Shown here in pieces: positions 23,396 through 30,830 of a DNA stretch of 30,830 nt. The translations under genes were made by a program, and so were the position numbers. This DNA is from Muribaculaceae bacterium. Lineage in GTDB: Bacteria > Bacteroidota > Bacteroidia > Bacteroidales > Muribaculaceae. Below the pieces are notes generated by a model. That model did no database searches, was not told the origin of the DNA, and was given only the letters and a program-made list of their open reading frames with translations. The stretch spans positions 1 through 30,830 of the forward strand of contig JAHHQT010000014.1 of the NCBI GenBank assembly GCA_020026215.1, written 5' to 3'. How positions within the stretch are numbered: position 1 is the stretch's first letter; every line of letters begins with the position of its first letter.

Positions 23396-23410
23396 GTTAT
23401 GTCATGTAAA

Positions 23411-25462
23411 TTATTTTACAATTACTTTTGCAGCTTTTTCGTTGGCACGAACCACATAGAAACCTTTTTCCAAGTTAATCATTGTTTCGCCGGCTGCAAC
23501 ATGGTATTGAGCCACCATTTGACCTGCCAATGTATAGACAGCAACTTCAGTTTCAGCATTAGCTACGACTTTCACGCCACCTGCTACACCGAATACGTTA
23601 GCTTCTTCAGCAACGGCATTTTCAACACCAGAAGTACTTGTTGCAATGTAAATGTTGAAACCTTCGAAGAACAATTTTCCTGCTCCAGGAGTAACCGTAA
23701 CAGTATTAGTCAAACTTCTTGGGTTCCAAACATAAGGATCACCTTTCGCATTGTGTGCACACAATTCACCGGAATCAACTGTAATTTGAGAATCATTCAA
23801 ACCGTTTAGGTTAGCGAAGAATTCCATGTGGTGGAAAACGAAACCTTCAGGAAGAGTGACAGTCATGCTACCAGAAGCTTCACAACTCCAGCTTTGATAA
23901 CCAGAGTGATATTTACCACCGGCACCGGTTACGGCAAATTGGATACCACCTACAGTAGCATCGTTGTAAGTAAATGTAGCATAGTCACTACCGCTTGCCC
24001 AACTGTTTTCAACAGCTACCTCTGAAATCAAGACTTTAGCCATAACAGCTTCATTGTCTTGCATTTCTTTGATAATGTATTCGCGAGTAACAATTTCACT
24101 GTCTTTGTAACCCTCTTTTTGAACTTTAGCCTTAACATAGTAAGTTTGACCTACGGCCAAGACAATAGGATTAACAAAAGTTTCCCATTTAGCAGGAACT
24201 TCTTCTGCTGTAGCACAGATAGCGTAAACCACTGTCGCACCTGGCATATCAGTTGTAATGTTCAAGTTTTGTTCAGCAGTGTAACGACCTTCTTTCAATG
24301 AGAAAACAGGAGCTGTGCAAATCTTCTCTGAAGTTGCGCTTTTGTAGATATTAACAGCAGGGCAAGCGGCTGAAGGTGAATACATTCTAAAGTTATGATT
24401 CCAACTGATATTACAACAGATAGACTTGTCAACATCTTCTACAGTACCGTTCATTCCAACTGTCCAAACAAATCGTTCAGCAACTTTGTTAAGGTTCTTG
24501 CCTGAGGCAGCCAAATAGCTACCGTCGGCAAACTTAAGTGCGATAGAAGAATCAGCAGCTTTATCAACAGTCAAAACCATAGCGGCATTGTTCGCATTTA
24601 CAAAATTACCGGCTACGATATTTTCGAACAAGTTCACAGTTGTTAAATGATCTGCATCAAATTTATCTGCAACGTATGCTTCTGTATCATTCTTGTAAAT
24701 CAAAACCACCTTATTACCGTTTTGCAATTGTTCAGCTCCCGTAATCGGGCAGAATGTTTCACCTGTCACTTTGCCAATTGTATAAACTTTAGTAACGGTT
24801 GCACTCATTGCAGTACCTTTTACAGCAGTTGCTTTAACGGTATAATCAGTCAATGCTCCTTCAACCAACGGCAACTCAATAGTAACAGGAGAAGTTTGGT
24901 CTTTCACCTCTGCTCCTTCATTGATTTGATAGTTGATTTTTGCATCAGCAGCACAAGTGATAGTAAGAGTTTGTGCAGTTTCAAAACGACCTTCTTCCAA
25001 TGAGAATACAGGGTTAGCCACAGTCTCAGCAGGAGGTGTTACGCCACCTGCTGCCAAGGTTACAGTTATAGTTTTAATTTTATAAGTAGAATTAAAAGTA
25101 TATACCCATTCTGTATCGACGGTATTACCCGCATCCTCTGCATAAGATGTTCCGTCAATTTTTACCTCATTAATTTTAGAATCTGCAGTGATGGTCATTT
25201 TTGCATCTTTATATACTCTAAATTCATATTTTTCGCTTTTATTCCAAAAACGAGTAGCAGTAGTGCCATCTGTACAAGTCAATGTGACACCATCCTGTAC
25301 AATATTTCCACCACCCAAATTAGTTCCATTACCTTTAGCAGAAGCTGTATATCCCCATCCCACAATGTTTTCAGCTTTCGTAAAGTCAAATGTGACTGTT
25401 TTTTGCGCACCTGCGACTAATGCCAAAAGCGCAAAAGTGAATAAGAAATAAATTTTTTTCAT
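23411..25462 (-). CDS. Exported T9SS protein with chitobiase-type repeats, paralogue 1
   Basis: 683 residues. Signal peptide 1-19 (MKKIYFLFTFALLALVAGA). An N-terminal beta-rich module (about 20-140, starting TFDFTKAENIVGWG) is followed by two chitobiase/hexosaminidase C-terminal-type repeats (near 150-230, NPVFSLEEGRFETAQTLTI, and near 378-465, PVFSLKEGRYTAEQNLNI). Between them is a module starting ITGAEQLQNGNKVVLIY and ending NIYKSA. A second beta module (about 475-605, GGKYHSGYQSWSCEASG, ending GFNIYIATSTSGVE) precedes a C-terminal type IX (Por) sorting domain (VAVYTLAGQMVAQYHV...KVIVK). No catalytic domain is visible, so binding or adhesion is likelier than an enzymatic role. A -7 box lies at 25524-25531. 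Confidence 0.82.
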   Translation of the reverse strand: MKKIYFLFTFALLALVAGAQKTVTFDFTKAENIVGWGYTASAKGNGTNLGGGNIVQDGVTLTCTDGTTATRFWNKSEKYEFRVYKDAKMTITADSKINEVKIDGTSYAEDAGNTVDTEWVYTFNSTYKIKTITVTLAAGGVTPPAETVANPVFSLEEGRFETAQTLTITCAADAKINYQINEGAEVKDQTSPVTIELPLVEGALTDYTVKATAVKGTAMSATVTKVYTIGKVTGETFCPITGAEQLQNGNKVVLIYKNDTEAYVADKFDADHLTTVNLFENIVAGNFVNANNAAMVLTVDKAADSSIALKFADGSYLAASGKNLNKVAERFVWTVGMNGTVEDVDKSICCNISWNHNFRMYSPSAACPAVNIYKSATSEKICTAPVFSLKEGRYTAEQNLNITTDMPGATVVYAICATAEEVPAKWETFVNPIVLAVGQTYYVKAKVQKEGYKDSEIVTREYIIKEMQDNEAVMAKVLISEVAVENSWASGSDYATFTYNDATVGGIQFAVTGAGGKYHSGYQSWSCEASGSMTVTLPEGFVFHHMEFFANLNGLNDSQITVDSGELCAHNAKGDPYVWNPRSLTNTVTVTPGAGKLFFEGFNIYIATSTSGVENAVAEEANVFGVAGGVKVVANAETEVAVYTLAGQMVAQYHVAAGETMINLEKGFYVVRANEKAAKVIVK

Positions 25463-25523
25463 ACTGTATAAATAAAATTAATAGATTCCTACATACATAA
25501 ACATAACGAGTTTTTCCCAACTG

Positions 25524-25551
25524 CAAAATTACTATATTTTTCTGGGTCCAA
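25524..25551 (-). promoter_or_regulatory. Promoter of exported paralogue 1
   Basis: Minus-strand TAATTTTG (25531 to 25524) fits TAnnTTTG, with TTG (25551 to 25549) 17 bp upstream. Predicted start near 25517, about 55 nt before the ATG at 25462. Confidence 0.5.
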
Positions 25552-25615
25552 GTACATTCCACAATAAAAATTATGTATCAAAGAGTCCGATTATTTCGCC
25601 AAAATTGCAGGCAGA

Positions 25616-25656
25616 CAAAAAGAAAGGCGTATCCTCGGCAAGAGGACACGCCTTTT
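25616..25656 (-). terminator. Intrinsic terminator after exported paralogue 2
   Basis: On the minus strand, GGCGTGTCCTC pairs with GAGGATACGCC (one mismatch) around TTGCC, followed by TTTCTTTTT. The stem sequence resembles the one after paralogue 1. Confidence 0.85.
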
Positions 25657-25675
25657 AACATTCTTATTGAGAGTT

Positions 25676-28153
25676 TTATTTTACAATCACTTTTGCCACT
25701 TTTTCTTCAGTGCGAACCACATAGAAACCTTGTTCCAAGTCAATCATTGTTTCGCCTGTAGCCACTTGGTATAGACCTACCAACTGACCTGCCAAAGAAT
25801 AAACAGCCACTTCTGCTTCAGCATTAGCTACGACTTTCACACCGCCATCAACGCCAAACACCTCAACTTCATTAGCCACTGCATCTTCCACTCCCGATAT
25901 TGTATTGGTGTAGTAGATAGTAAAGCCCCTGAATTCACAAGTATTTGAAGTAGCAGCATTGCGCATTGTCATAGTGTTCGTATAATCTGTTGCAACCCAA
26001 GCGTTAGTATAAGGAGCTTGACCATAAACACCCTTTTCCCAAGTACAGTTGTTGATATTGTTATTGGCCTCAAATTCAACACGGTTTAGATACAAGCCCT
26101 GAGGAATAGAGATAATCAATTCACCGTCCTGATAGTTTCTCCAAGAGTGGTTAGAAGTGTAGTATTTACCGTCATTACTGCCGCCACGGTTAGTAAAGTC
26201 AATTTGAGTACCGTGAATGTCTGTGAATGAGAATGTATTGTATTGATTGCCGTTCACCCAATTGTTGGCAGCAGCCACTTCTGAAACAACCACTTGTGCT
26301 GAAATGAATTCATTACCGCAAATATCTTTGAAAGTATAAGTTTTAGACACTTTTCTACCAGGGGCATAACCATCAATACTTACTGCAGCCTCAATCACAT
26401 AAGTTGTACCTTCCGGAGCATAGGTCAAAGCCACTTCCACGGGTGCATCGGCAATAGTTTCCTCTATCATTTGCCATCCGTCTTTCTTGACAGAGTAACG
26501 CAATCTTGAACCCGGCACTTTTGATGATATCACCACTGTTTTGTCTGAAATATAGAGACCTTCAGGCAAAGAGAAATCAGGGTCTGGAGTAACGCGGGAA
26601 CCAGAACCATTTTCCTTGAAGATTTGAAGACCATTAGTGTTTTCACAGTAGTTGAAAGACTTAGTTTCTTCATTGAAACTTAGGAAATCCTTACCCATAG
26701 CCACATTTTGAAGTTCCATGGCATCAGAAATTGTCCATTCACATTCTTGATCAGGCTTATCAACTTCATAGAATTCATATTTACCGCTGGCATTCAACAC
26801 CAATTTCAAATATTTTGAAGTAATTTCATTCTTGAAATAATAAACGTTAGGAACCGATGTCTTGGCAGGCTCAACTTTGAGAATAGTAGCTCCGGCGCCG
26901 TAGGTATAGGTATCGACAGCGGCAGGATTCACTTCGACGCTATTGTAATTTTTGTTTTGGTCACTGTATCCGCCAATGACACAATCACCTATACTGCTAA
27001 GCAACGTAAAGTTACTGTAGGCAGAAAGTTCGAAACCGGTAGTAATCTTCTCAAATACGCGGTCAATACCGGCTTCTCTGATGAGATACTCATGGGTTAC
27101 AAGATCACTTTGCAATAGATTATCACCATTCACAGTAGTCATATTGACAACATATCTGGTGTCCTTTCCGGGCTCAGCAGTCAATTCGAAAGTCATTTTA
27201 TTGCTTTGCTCTACAGAGCTTTTCACCAAAGTTCCGTCTTTATAGAACGAATAAGTAAAACCGACAGAAGGACCGGTTAAAAAGGTTGAAACCTCCAAGG
27301 TTCTTGAGCCATAATAAGTACCACTGATGATAGAGAAGTCAGGAGTCGGACAACGATCACCGATAACGTACGAACTTGATATTTGTTTGGTATTTTCTTG
27401 GTTCTTGCTTGATAATGCACGAATCACGTATGTATTTTGCTTACCTTCTTCATAGTCCAAAACGAATGACACCGGGCTTGGTGCTCCTCCTGATTTAAGG
27501 CATTTATCGTTTTTCCAGAATTCATAGACAATGTGAGCATCCGGAGTAGGACAAGAAACCTCTACTGTTTGAGTAGAAGTATAGACACCGCTTGCCAATG
27601 AGAATGTAACAGGTTCAAGCACTTCTGGAATATCAGGAGTAACACTACCACCATAAGTGACAGCGATTGAACCGAGTATAATAGTTTTTTGGGATTGGTT
27701 GGAAAAAGTAATGACGATTTCGCCTTCAGAACCGCCCGTAAAATTATATTCACGTCCGGAACCGATCAAGAAAACATTCTCTTGTTGCTTGTTACCCACC
27801 TGGTCATCAGCCTTATAAGCCTTGCCCCCTACAGAGATAGACACTGAAGACTTCTTTTCATCATTATAGTCGTAACGGTCCAGACCAGTAACAATTTTAA
27901 TACTGGTAATGGCACCTTTGAATGCGCTTGTTTTGATGACAGCTGTGGTTGTTGCCTTAAATTCCTGACCTTTCCATGAATGTTGAGAAGGTCTTTCACA
28001 ATCCGATGTAAGAGTCCATTCAATACCATTAAAAACCTTTGATTGATTCCCTTGAGTAAAGCCTCCACTATAGAAGTCATACTCGTAAGTAGTTTGCGCT
28101 CCTGCAACTAATGCTAACAACGCAAAAGCAAATAATAAATAAATTTTTTTCAT
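25676..28153 (-). CDS. Exported T9SS protein with chitobiase-type repeats, paralogue 2
   Basis: 825 residues, the largest of the three. The frame is open to 28201, but the ATG at 28153 is chosen because it begins the signal peptide (MKKIYLLFAFALLALVAGA), nearly identical to that of paralogue 1. The N-terminal module (about 20-170) differs from the other two paralogues. Three chitobiase-type repeats follow: two before the middle module (near VTFSLASGVYTSTQTVEV and PDFSIISGTYYGSRTLEV) and one after (PDPDFSLPEGLYISDKTVVI). The beta module (GKYYTSNHSWRNYQDGELII, ending GFTIYYTNTISGVE) and the T9SS C-terminal domain (VAVYSLAGQLVGLYQV...KVIVK) close the protein. Only 90 bp separate it from paralogue 3, with no clear -7 box, so the two may be co-transcribed. 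Confidence 0.82.
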   Translation of the reverse strand: MKKIYLLFAFALLALVAGAQTTYEYDFYSGGFTQGNQSKVFNGIEWTLTSDCERPSQHSWKGQEFKATTTAVIKTSAFKGAITSIKIVTGLDRYDYNDEKKSSVSISVGGKAYKADDQVGNKQQENVFLIGSGREYNFTGGSEGEIVITFSNQSQKTIILGSIAVTYGGSVTPDIPEVLEPVTFSLASGVYTSTQTVEVSCPTPDAHIVYEFWKNDKCLKSGGAPSPVSFVLDYEEGKQNTYVIRALSSKNQENTKQISSSYVIGDRCPTPDFSIISGTYYGSRTLEVSTFLTGPSVGFTYSFYKDGTLVKSSVEQSNKMTFELTAEPGKDTRYVVNMTTVNGDNLLQSDLVTHEYLIREAGIDRVFEKITTGFELSAYSNFTLLSSIGDCVIGGYSDQNKNYNSVEVNPAAVDTYTYGAGATILKVEPAKTSVPNVYYFKNEITSKYLKLVLNASGKYEFYEVDKPDQECEWTISDAMELQNVAMGKDFLSFNEETKSFNYCENTNGLQIFKENGSGSRVTPDPDFSLPEGLYISDKTVVISSKVPGSRLRYSVKKDGWQMIEETIADAPVEVALTYAPEGTTYVIEAAVSIDGYAPGRKVSKTYTFKDICGNEFISAQVVVSEVAAANNWVNGNQYNTFSFTDIHGTQIDFTNRGGSNDGKYYTSNHSWRNYQDGELIISIPQGLYLNRVEFEANNNINNCTWEKGVYGQAPYTNAWVATDYTNTMTMRNAATSNTCEFRGFTIYYTNTISGVEDAVANEVEVFGVDGGVKVVANAEAEVAVYSLAGQLVGLYQVATGETMIDLEQGFYVVRTEEKVAKVIVK

Positions 28154-28193
28154 TTTTGTATTGTTTTTCTTTATAACCGTATCGACTATAGAA

Positions 28194-28218
28194 CGTGCCA
28201 CTCCCCTTTGAGGGCACG
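28194..28218 (-). terminator. Degenerate stem-loop between paralogues 3 and 2
   Basis: CGTGCC (28194-28199) pairs with GGCACG (28213-28218), with inner CTC/GAG pairs. It resembles the terminator stems after paralogues 1 and 2 but has no T run, so it probably terminates poorly and allows readthrough or processing. Confidence 0.4.
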
Positions 28219-28243
28219 CCTTAGTCTTATTTGTATTTCTAAT

Positions 28244-30415
28244 TTATTTCACAATTACTTTTTCCATGGCGTTACCGGCACCTACAATGTAGAATCCTCT
28301 TGGAAGTTCAATCATTGTTTCCCCTGCCGACAATTCAAATTGACCGACCTTTTGACCGGATAATGTATAGACTGCCACTGCTGTTTCTTCCCCGGCAATC
28401 ACTTGAATGCCACCTTTCACACCCTTAAATTGAGTGTCAACCGTCGTTTCTGCCTCAACACCTGAAGCGTCGGAGGTATAGTAAATATTAAATCCTGTAA
28501 ATTGCACTTTTGACCTCGCTGTCAATGTCACTTCCGACAACAATTCTGACGGTGCCCAAGAGTTGGTCTCAACGCCCTCGTTTGGATAGAACTTGCCATT
28601 TGACCATGTGGCATTGTTCAAGCCTCCCTTCGACATGAAGAATTTAATATGGTTGAAATAATATCCACGAGGAAGAGTTATCTTCATTTGGCCATCGGTG
28701 TAAAGTCTCCATGACTGGTCAGAAGCATAGTATTTACCGTTGTTTCCGCCACCTGTAATTTCAAATGTAATCGAATGTCTATTGTTGGTATAGAAAGACA
28801 TTGAAGCATATTTGGTCGAGTTAGACCAACCCTTATCCACAGCCACATCTTTAATCAAGATTTGAGCCTTCAAGCAGTTGGCAAATGGATCATCCTTGAC
28901 GACATAGCGCATTTTGACAACCTCACTGTCTCCATAGCCGGAACAGATAGCCATAGCTTCAATGTCGTAGGTAGTTTCAGGACCGAATACATCAAGTTTG
29001 ATATTTACAAAACCATCGTAAACCTGTCTGTCTCTGATAATCACTCCATCTCTGCGGACAGTAACCACAACTGACGAGTAGTTCAAATCCGATTTGATTT
29101 CAAGATTTTGTTGACCTACATATGCCCCTTCTTTCAATGAGAATTTTGGTACAGGACAATATTTCGGAAGAGGTCTGCCATTGACTCTTTCCTTGTAAAT
29201 GGCAATCATACCTGCATCTATACGAGAATAAAGATTGAACTTATCCTCTTTTGCATAGTAAGTCACATATTTTGAAGCAGTGTGAGCATTTTCAATTTGC
29301 AAATCCGTTGGTCTCAACTTCCATTCCGTACTCAAGTCATATTCTGGAGAGATAGTAGTTGAAAGGCCGGTGCCTCCTGCGTCAAAGCACAAATAGCCCT
29401 CTTGCCCATCCAATTTAAAACGATAGTTCTCAGTACCAGGATTTTCAAGCAATGTAAGAATCATTGGGTCAAAAATTTCACCGGTGTTCACCAAATTATT
29501 GTTGACTTGACAAGGCAAAGCCATGTATTTACCTTGATTGTCCGATTCCAGACTCATGACACGGTCGTTAGTATTGTTCAGAATGATAAAATTGCTGCCC
29601 AATGTCATTTGTTTGATAGAAGTCACCTTTTCAAAAATTCTTTCAGGACCTCTTTCTCTAAGGACATAGGTTTTTCTCACCTTTTGACTTGGAATATCTT
29701 TTCCCTTTCTCACCTGCACATCCACATCATAAGTCGTTACTTGACCTGGAATTAACGCAGGATCAATATAAAGCTTACCGCCAGATTTAGTGGCATCATT
29801 AACAAGGTTTCCATTTCTATAGACCTGATAGTCATAGGATATAAGGAAACTTAAACCCTTTTCATTGTCGACTGTAAGCTCGAATGAGGAGAAATAAGTT
29901 CCACTTTCATGACTGAAGACAGGCATAGGCGACAATTTGCCAACCTCTTCATAAACAATAATTCTCTTGAAAACAGTTTTGTTAGAATCGAAGATGATTT
30001 CTGTGGCATTCCCGGTCCAGATTCCCTTAGATTCCGTGTTTGTCGGACCGGCATATTTACCATTTGTTCCGACAAGGCTCAACCCTTTGTCCTTACCGAA
30101 TTCAAACTCCACCCTTGTTATACTTCGGGCAGAAGTGATTTTCACTTGCGAACCTTTATAGGTACGCAATTCATACGCGCCTTTGTTGTTCCAAATACGA
30201 CTGTCAACCGATGCACTATTCTTGATAAATGATACGCTTGTTCCGTCAAGACTTAGTACCTTGTCCTGCAAGTCTGTACCTGCCGAAGGTTGCGGTAAAG
30301 CAATACCCCAGGACTGCAATTGTGTAACGCTTGTAAAATCGAAGAAACTTTGCACTTGCCCAAAAGCAACTGAAGCAAAAAGAACAAAAGCAAATAAGAA
30401 GTAAACTTTCTTCAT
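28244..30415 (-). CDS. Exported T9SS protein with chitobiase-type repeats, paralogue 3
   Basis: 723 residues. Signal peptide MKKVYFLFAFVLFASVAFG. The N-terminal module (FFDFTSVTQLQSWGIALPQP, RIWNNKGAYELRTYKGSQVK) clearly resembles that of paralogue 1 (RFWNKSEKYEFRVYKDAKMT). Two chitobiase-type repeats (near PMPVFSHESGTYFSSFELTV and CPVPKFSLKEGAYVGQQNLE) flank the middle module, which starts FEKVTSIKQMTLGSNFIIL and ends AIYKE. The beta module (GKYYASDQSWRLYTDGQMKI, ending GFNIYYTSDASGVE) and the T9SS C-terminal domain (VAVYTLSGQKVGQFEL...KVIVK) follow. It is the first gene of the leftward cluster and has the best promoter in it. Ligand unknown; beta-rich binding modules suggest glycan or surface attachment. 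Confidence 0.82.
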   Translation of the reverse strand: MKKVYFLFAFVLFASVAFGQVQSFFDFTSVTQLQSWGIALPQPSAGTDLQDKVLSLDGTSVSFIKNSASVDSRIWNNKGAYELRTYKGSQVKITSARSITRVEFEFGKDKGLSLVGTNGKYAGPTNTESKGIWTGNATEIIFDSNKTVFKRIIVYEEVGKLSPMPVFSHESGTYFSSFELTVDNEKGLSFLISYDYQVYRNGNLVNDATKSGGKLYIDPALIPGQVTTYDVDVQVRKGKDIPSQKVRKTYVLRERGPERIFEKVTSIKQMTLGSNFIILNNTNDRVMSLESDNQGKYMALPCQVNNNLVNTGEIFDPMILTLLENPGTENYRFKLDGQEGYLCFDAGGTGLSTTISPEYDLSTEWKLRPTDLQIENAHTASKYVTYYAKEDKFNLYSRIDAGMIAIYKERVNGRPLPKYCPVPKFSLKEGAYVGQQNLEIKSDLNYSSVVVTVRRDGVIIRDRQVYDGFVNIKLDVFGPETTYDIEAMAICSGYGDSEVVKMRYVVKDDPFANCLKAQILIKDVAVDKGWSNSTKYASMSFYTNNRHSITFEITGGGNNGKYYASDQSWRLYTDGQMKITLPRGYYFNHIKFFMSKGGLNNATWSNGKFYPNEGVETNSWAPSELLSEVTLTARSKVQFTGFNIYYTSDASGVEAETTVDTQFKGVKGGIQVIAGEETAVAVYTLSGQKVGQFELSAGETMIELPRGFYIVGAGNAMEKVIVK

Positions 30416-30477
30416 GCTATTTAATTTTAAGTAAAATTATATATAATAGTTGTCTGTTTTGTACCGTTGTGTGCTTG

Positions 30478-30508
30478 CAAATTTATTATAAAATCTCAAT
30501 CCTCCAAA
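30478..30508 (-). promoter_or_regulatory. Promoter of exported paralogue 3
   Basis: Minus-strand TAAATTTG (30485 to 30478) fits TAnnTTTG and TTTG (30508 to 30505) lies exactly 19 bp upstream, the ideal Bacteroidetes spacing. Predicted start near 30471, about 55 nt before the ATG at 30415. Confidence 0.75.
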
Positions 30509-30830
30509 ATTTTGGACACATTATATTAACAAAAAAATCACATTTTTATTTAACAATACCGAGACCCTTTCTGCCGCTTTTGCGACACTGACAATCCGCC
30601 CTTCTCATTCCATCCGTCTGCCAGTCACTTTTGACAGAAAATCCCATGGTTAAACATCTGATATTTGTCACAAATCACTGGTATTTTCCGTCCTATTTTT
30701 CACCGCGCCACACCCCAATTTCAGCAAAAACACCTGTCTAACAAAAAAGAAATTTCTCAATCATTTTGCTACAAAATATCCACAAAACCACGATTATACC
30801 CAATATTTTAAGTCAAACAGTAAAAAAAAT
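30509..30830. other. AT-rich region at the window end, no gene seen
   Basis: Upstream of the paralogue 3 promoter I see no open frame of useful length on either strand, no tRNA and no clear repeat or terminator. It may be the intergenic region before a gene lying beyond the window. Confidence 0.5.

Noticed and set aside
1..30830. CRISPR array, insertion sequence or integrated prophage
   Set aside because: No regularly spaced repeats, transposase, integrase, or set of phage structural genes were seen; the terminase-like gene stands alone.

Overview
The window looks like chromosomal DNA from a member of the order Bacteroidales; the genus cannot be fixed from the sequence. The signs are recurrent Bacteroidetes-type -7 boxes (TAnnTTTG), often with a TTG or TTTG about 17-21 bp upstream; no consistent Shine-Dalgarno sequences; a DUF4254 protein; an RNase H with a viroplasmin domain; BspA-type leucine-rich repeats; an SPII lipoprotein with an acidic stretch after its cysteine; and three exported proteins ending in type IX secretion (Por) C-terminal domains.

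Layout. 1-29 is the first ten codons of a leftward gene leaving the window. 30-655 is a long divergent intergenic region holding a complete leftward promoter, three stem-loops (one a good leftward terminator) and a possible 15-residue ORF: a candidate small RNA or attenuated leader. 656-10280 is a potassium module: a sigma-54 activator (NtrC type), a sigma-54 promoter, two tiny membrane peptides (the second is KdpF), kdpA, kdpB, kdpC, a small outer-membrane-like protein, a KdpD protein cut down to its cytosolic domains, and a separate membrane histidine kinase. No OmpR-type KdpE is present. 10281-13840 is an accessory patch: a solitary frameshifted phage terminase large subunit, a small protein of unknown function, and an AT-rich leftward RES-domain protein. 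13846-15609 is a leftward unit of DUF4254 plus ruvB. 15717-17400 holds two rightward envelope genes, a BspA-type repeat protein and a DUF4377 lipoprotein. 17423-21082 is a leftward unit: LegB-like 4,6-dehydratase, ATP-grasp enzyme, NeuB/LegI-type nonulosonate synthase, RNase H. 21271-21345 is tRNA-Pro(TGG), followed by uvrC. 23411-30415 holds three tandem leftward paralogues of large exported proteins with chitobiase-type repeats and T9SS C-termini.

How the parts fit. The best supported system is the potassium module: K+ or turgor sensing by the KdpD stump and/or the membrane kinase, phosphotransfer to the sigma-54 activator, and activation of the TTGGCA-N6-TTGCA promoter that drives kdpF-kdpA-kdpB-kdpC and the outer-membrane protein. 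The sensors have their own housekeeping-type promoter at 7555. The other units are mostly housekeeping DNA repair (ruvB, uvrC, rnhA) interleaved with envelope and surface functions. Nothing in the window is a CRISPR array, insertion sequence or intact prophage.
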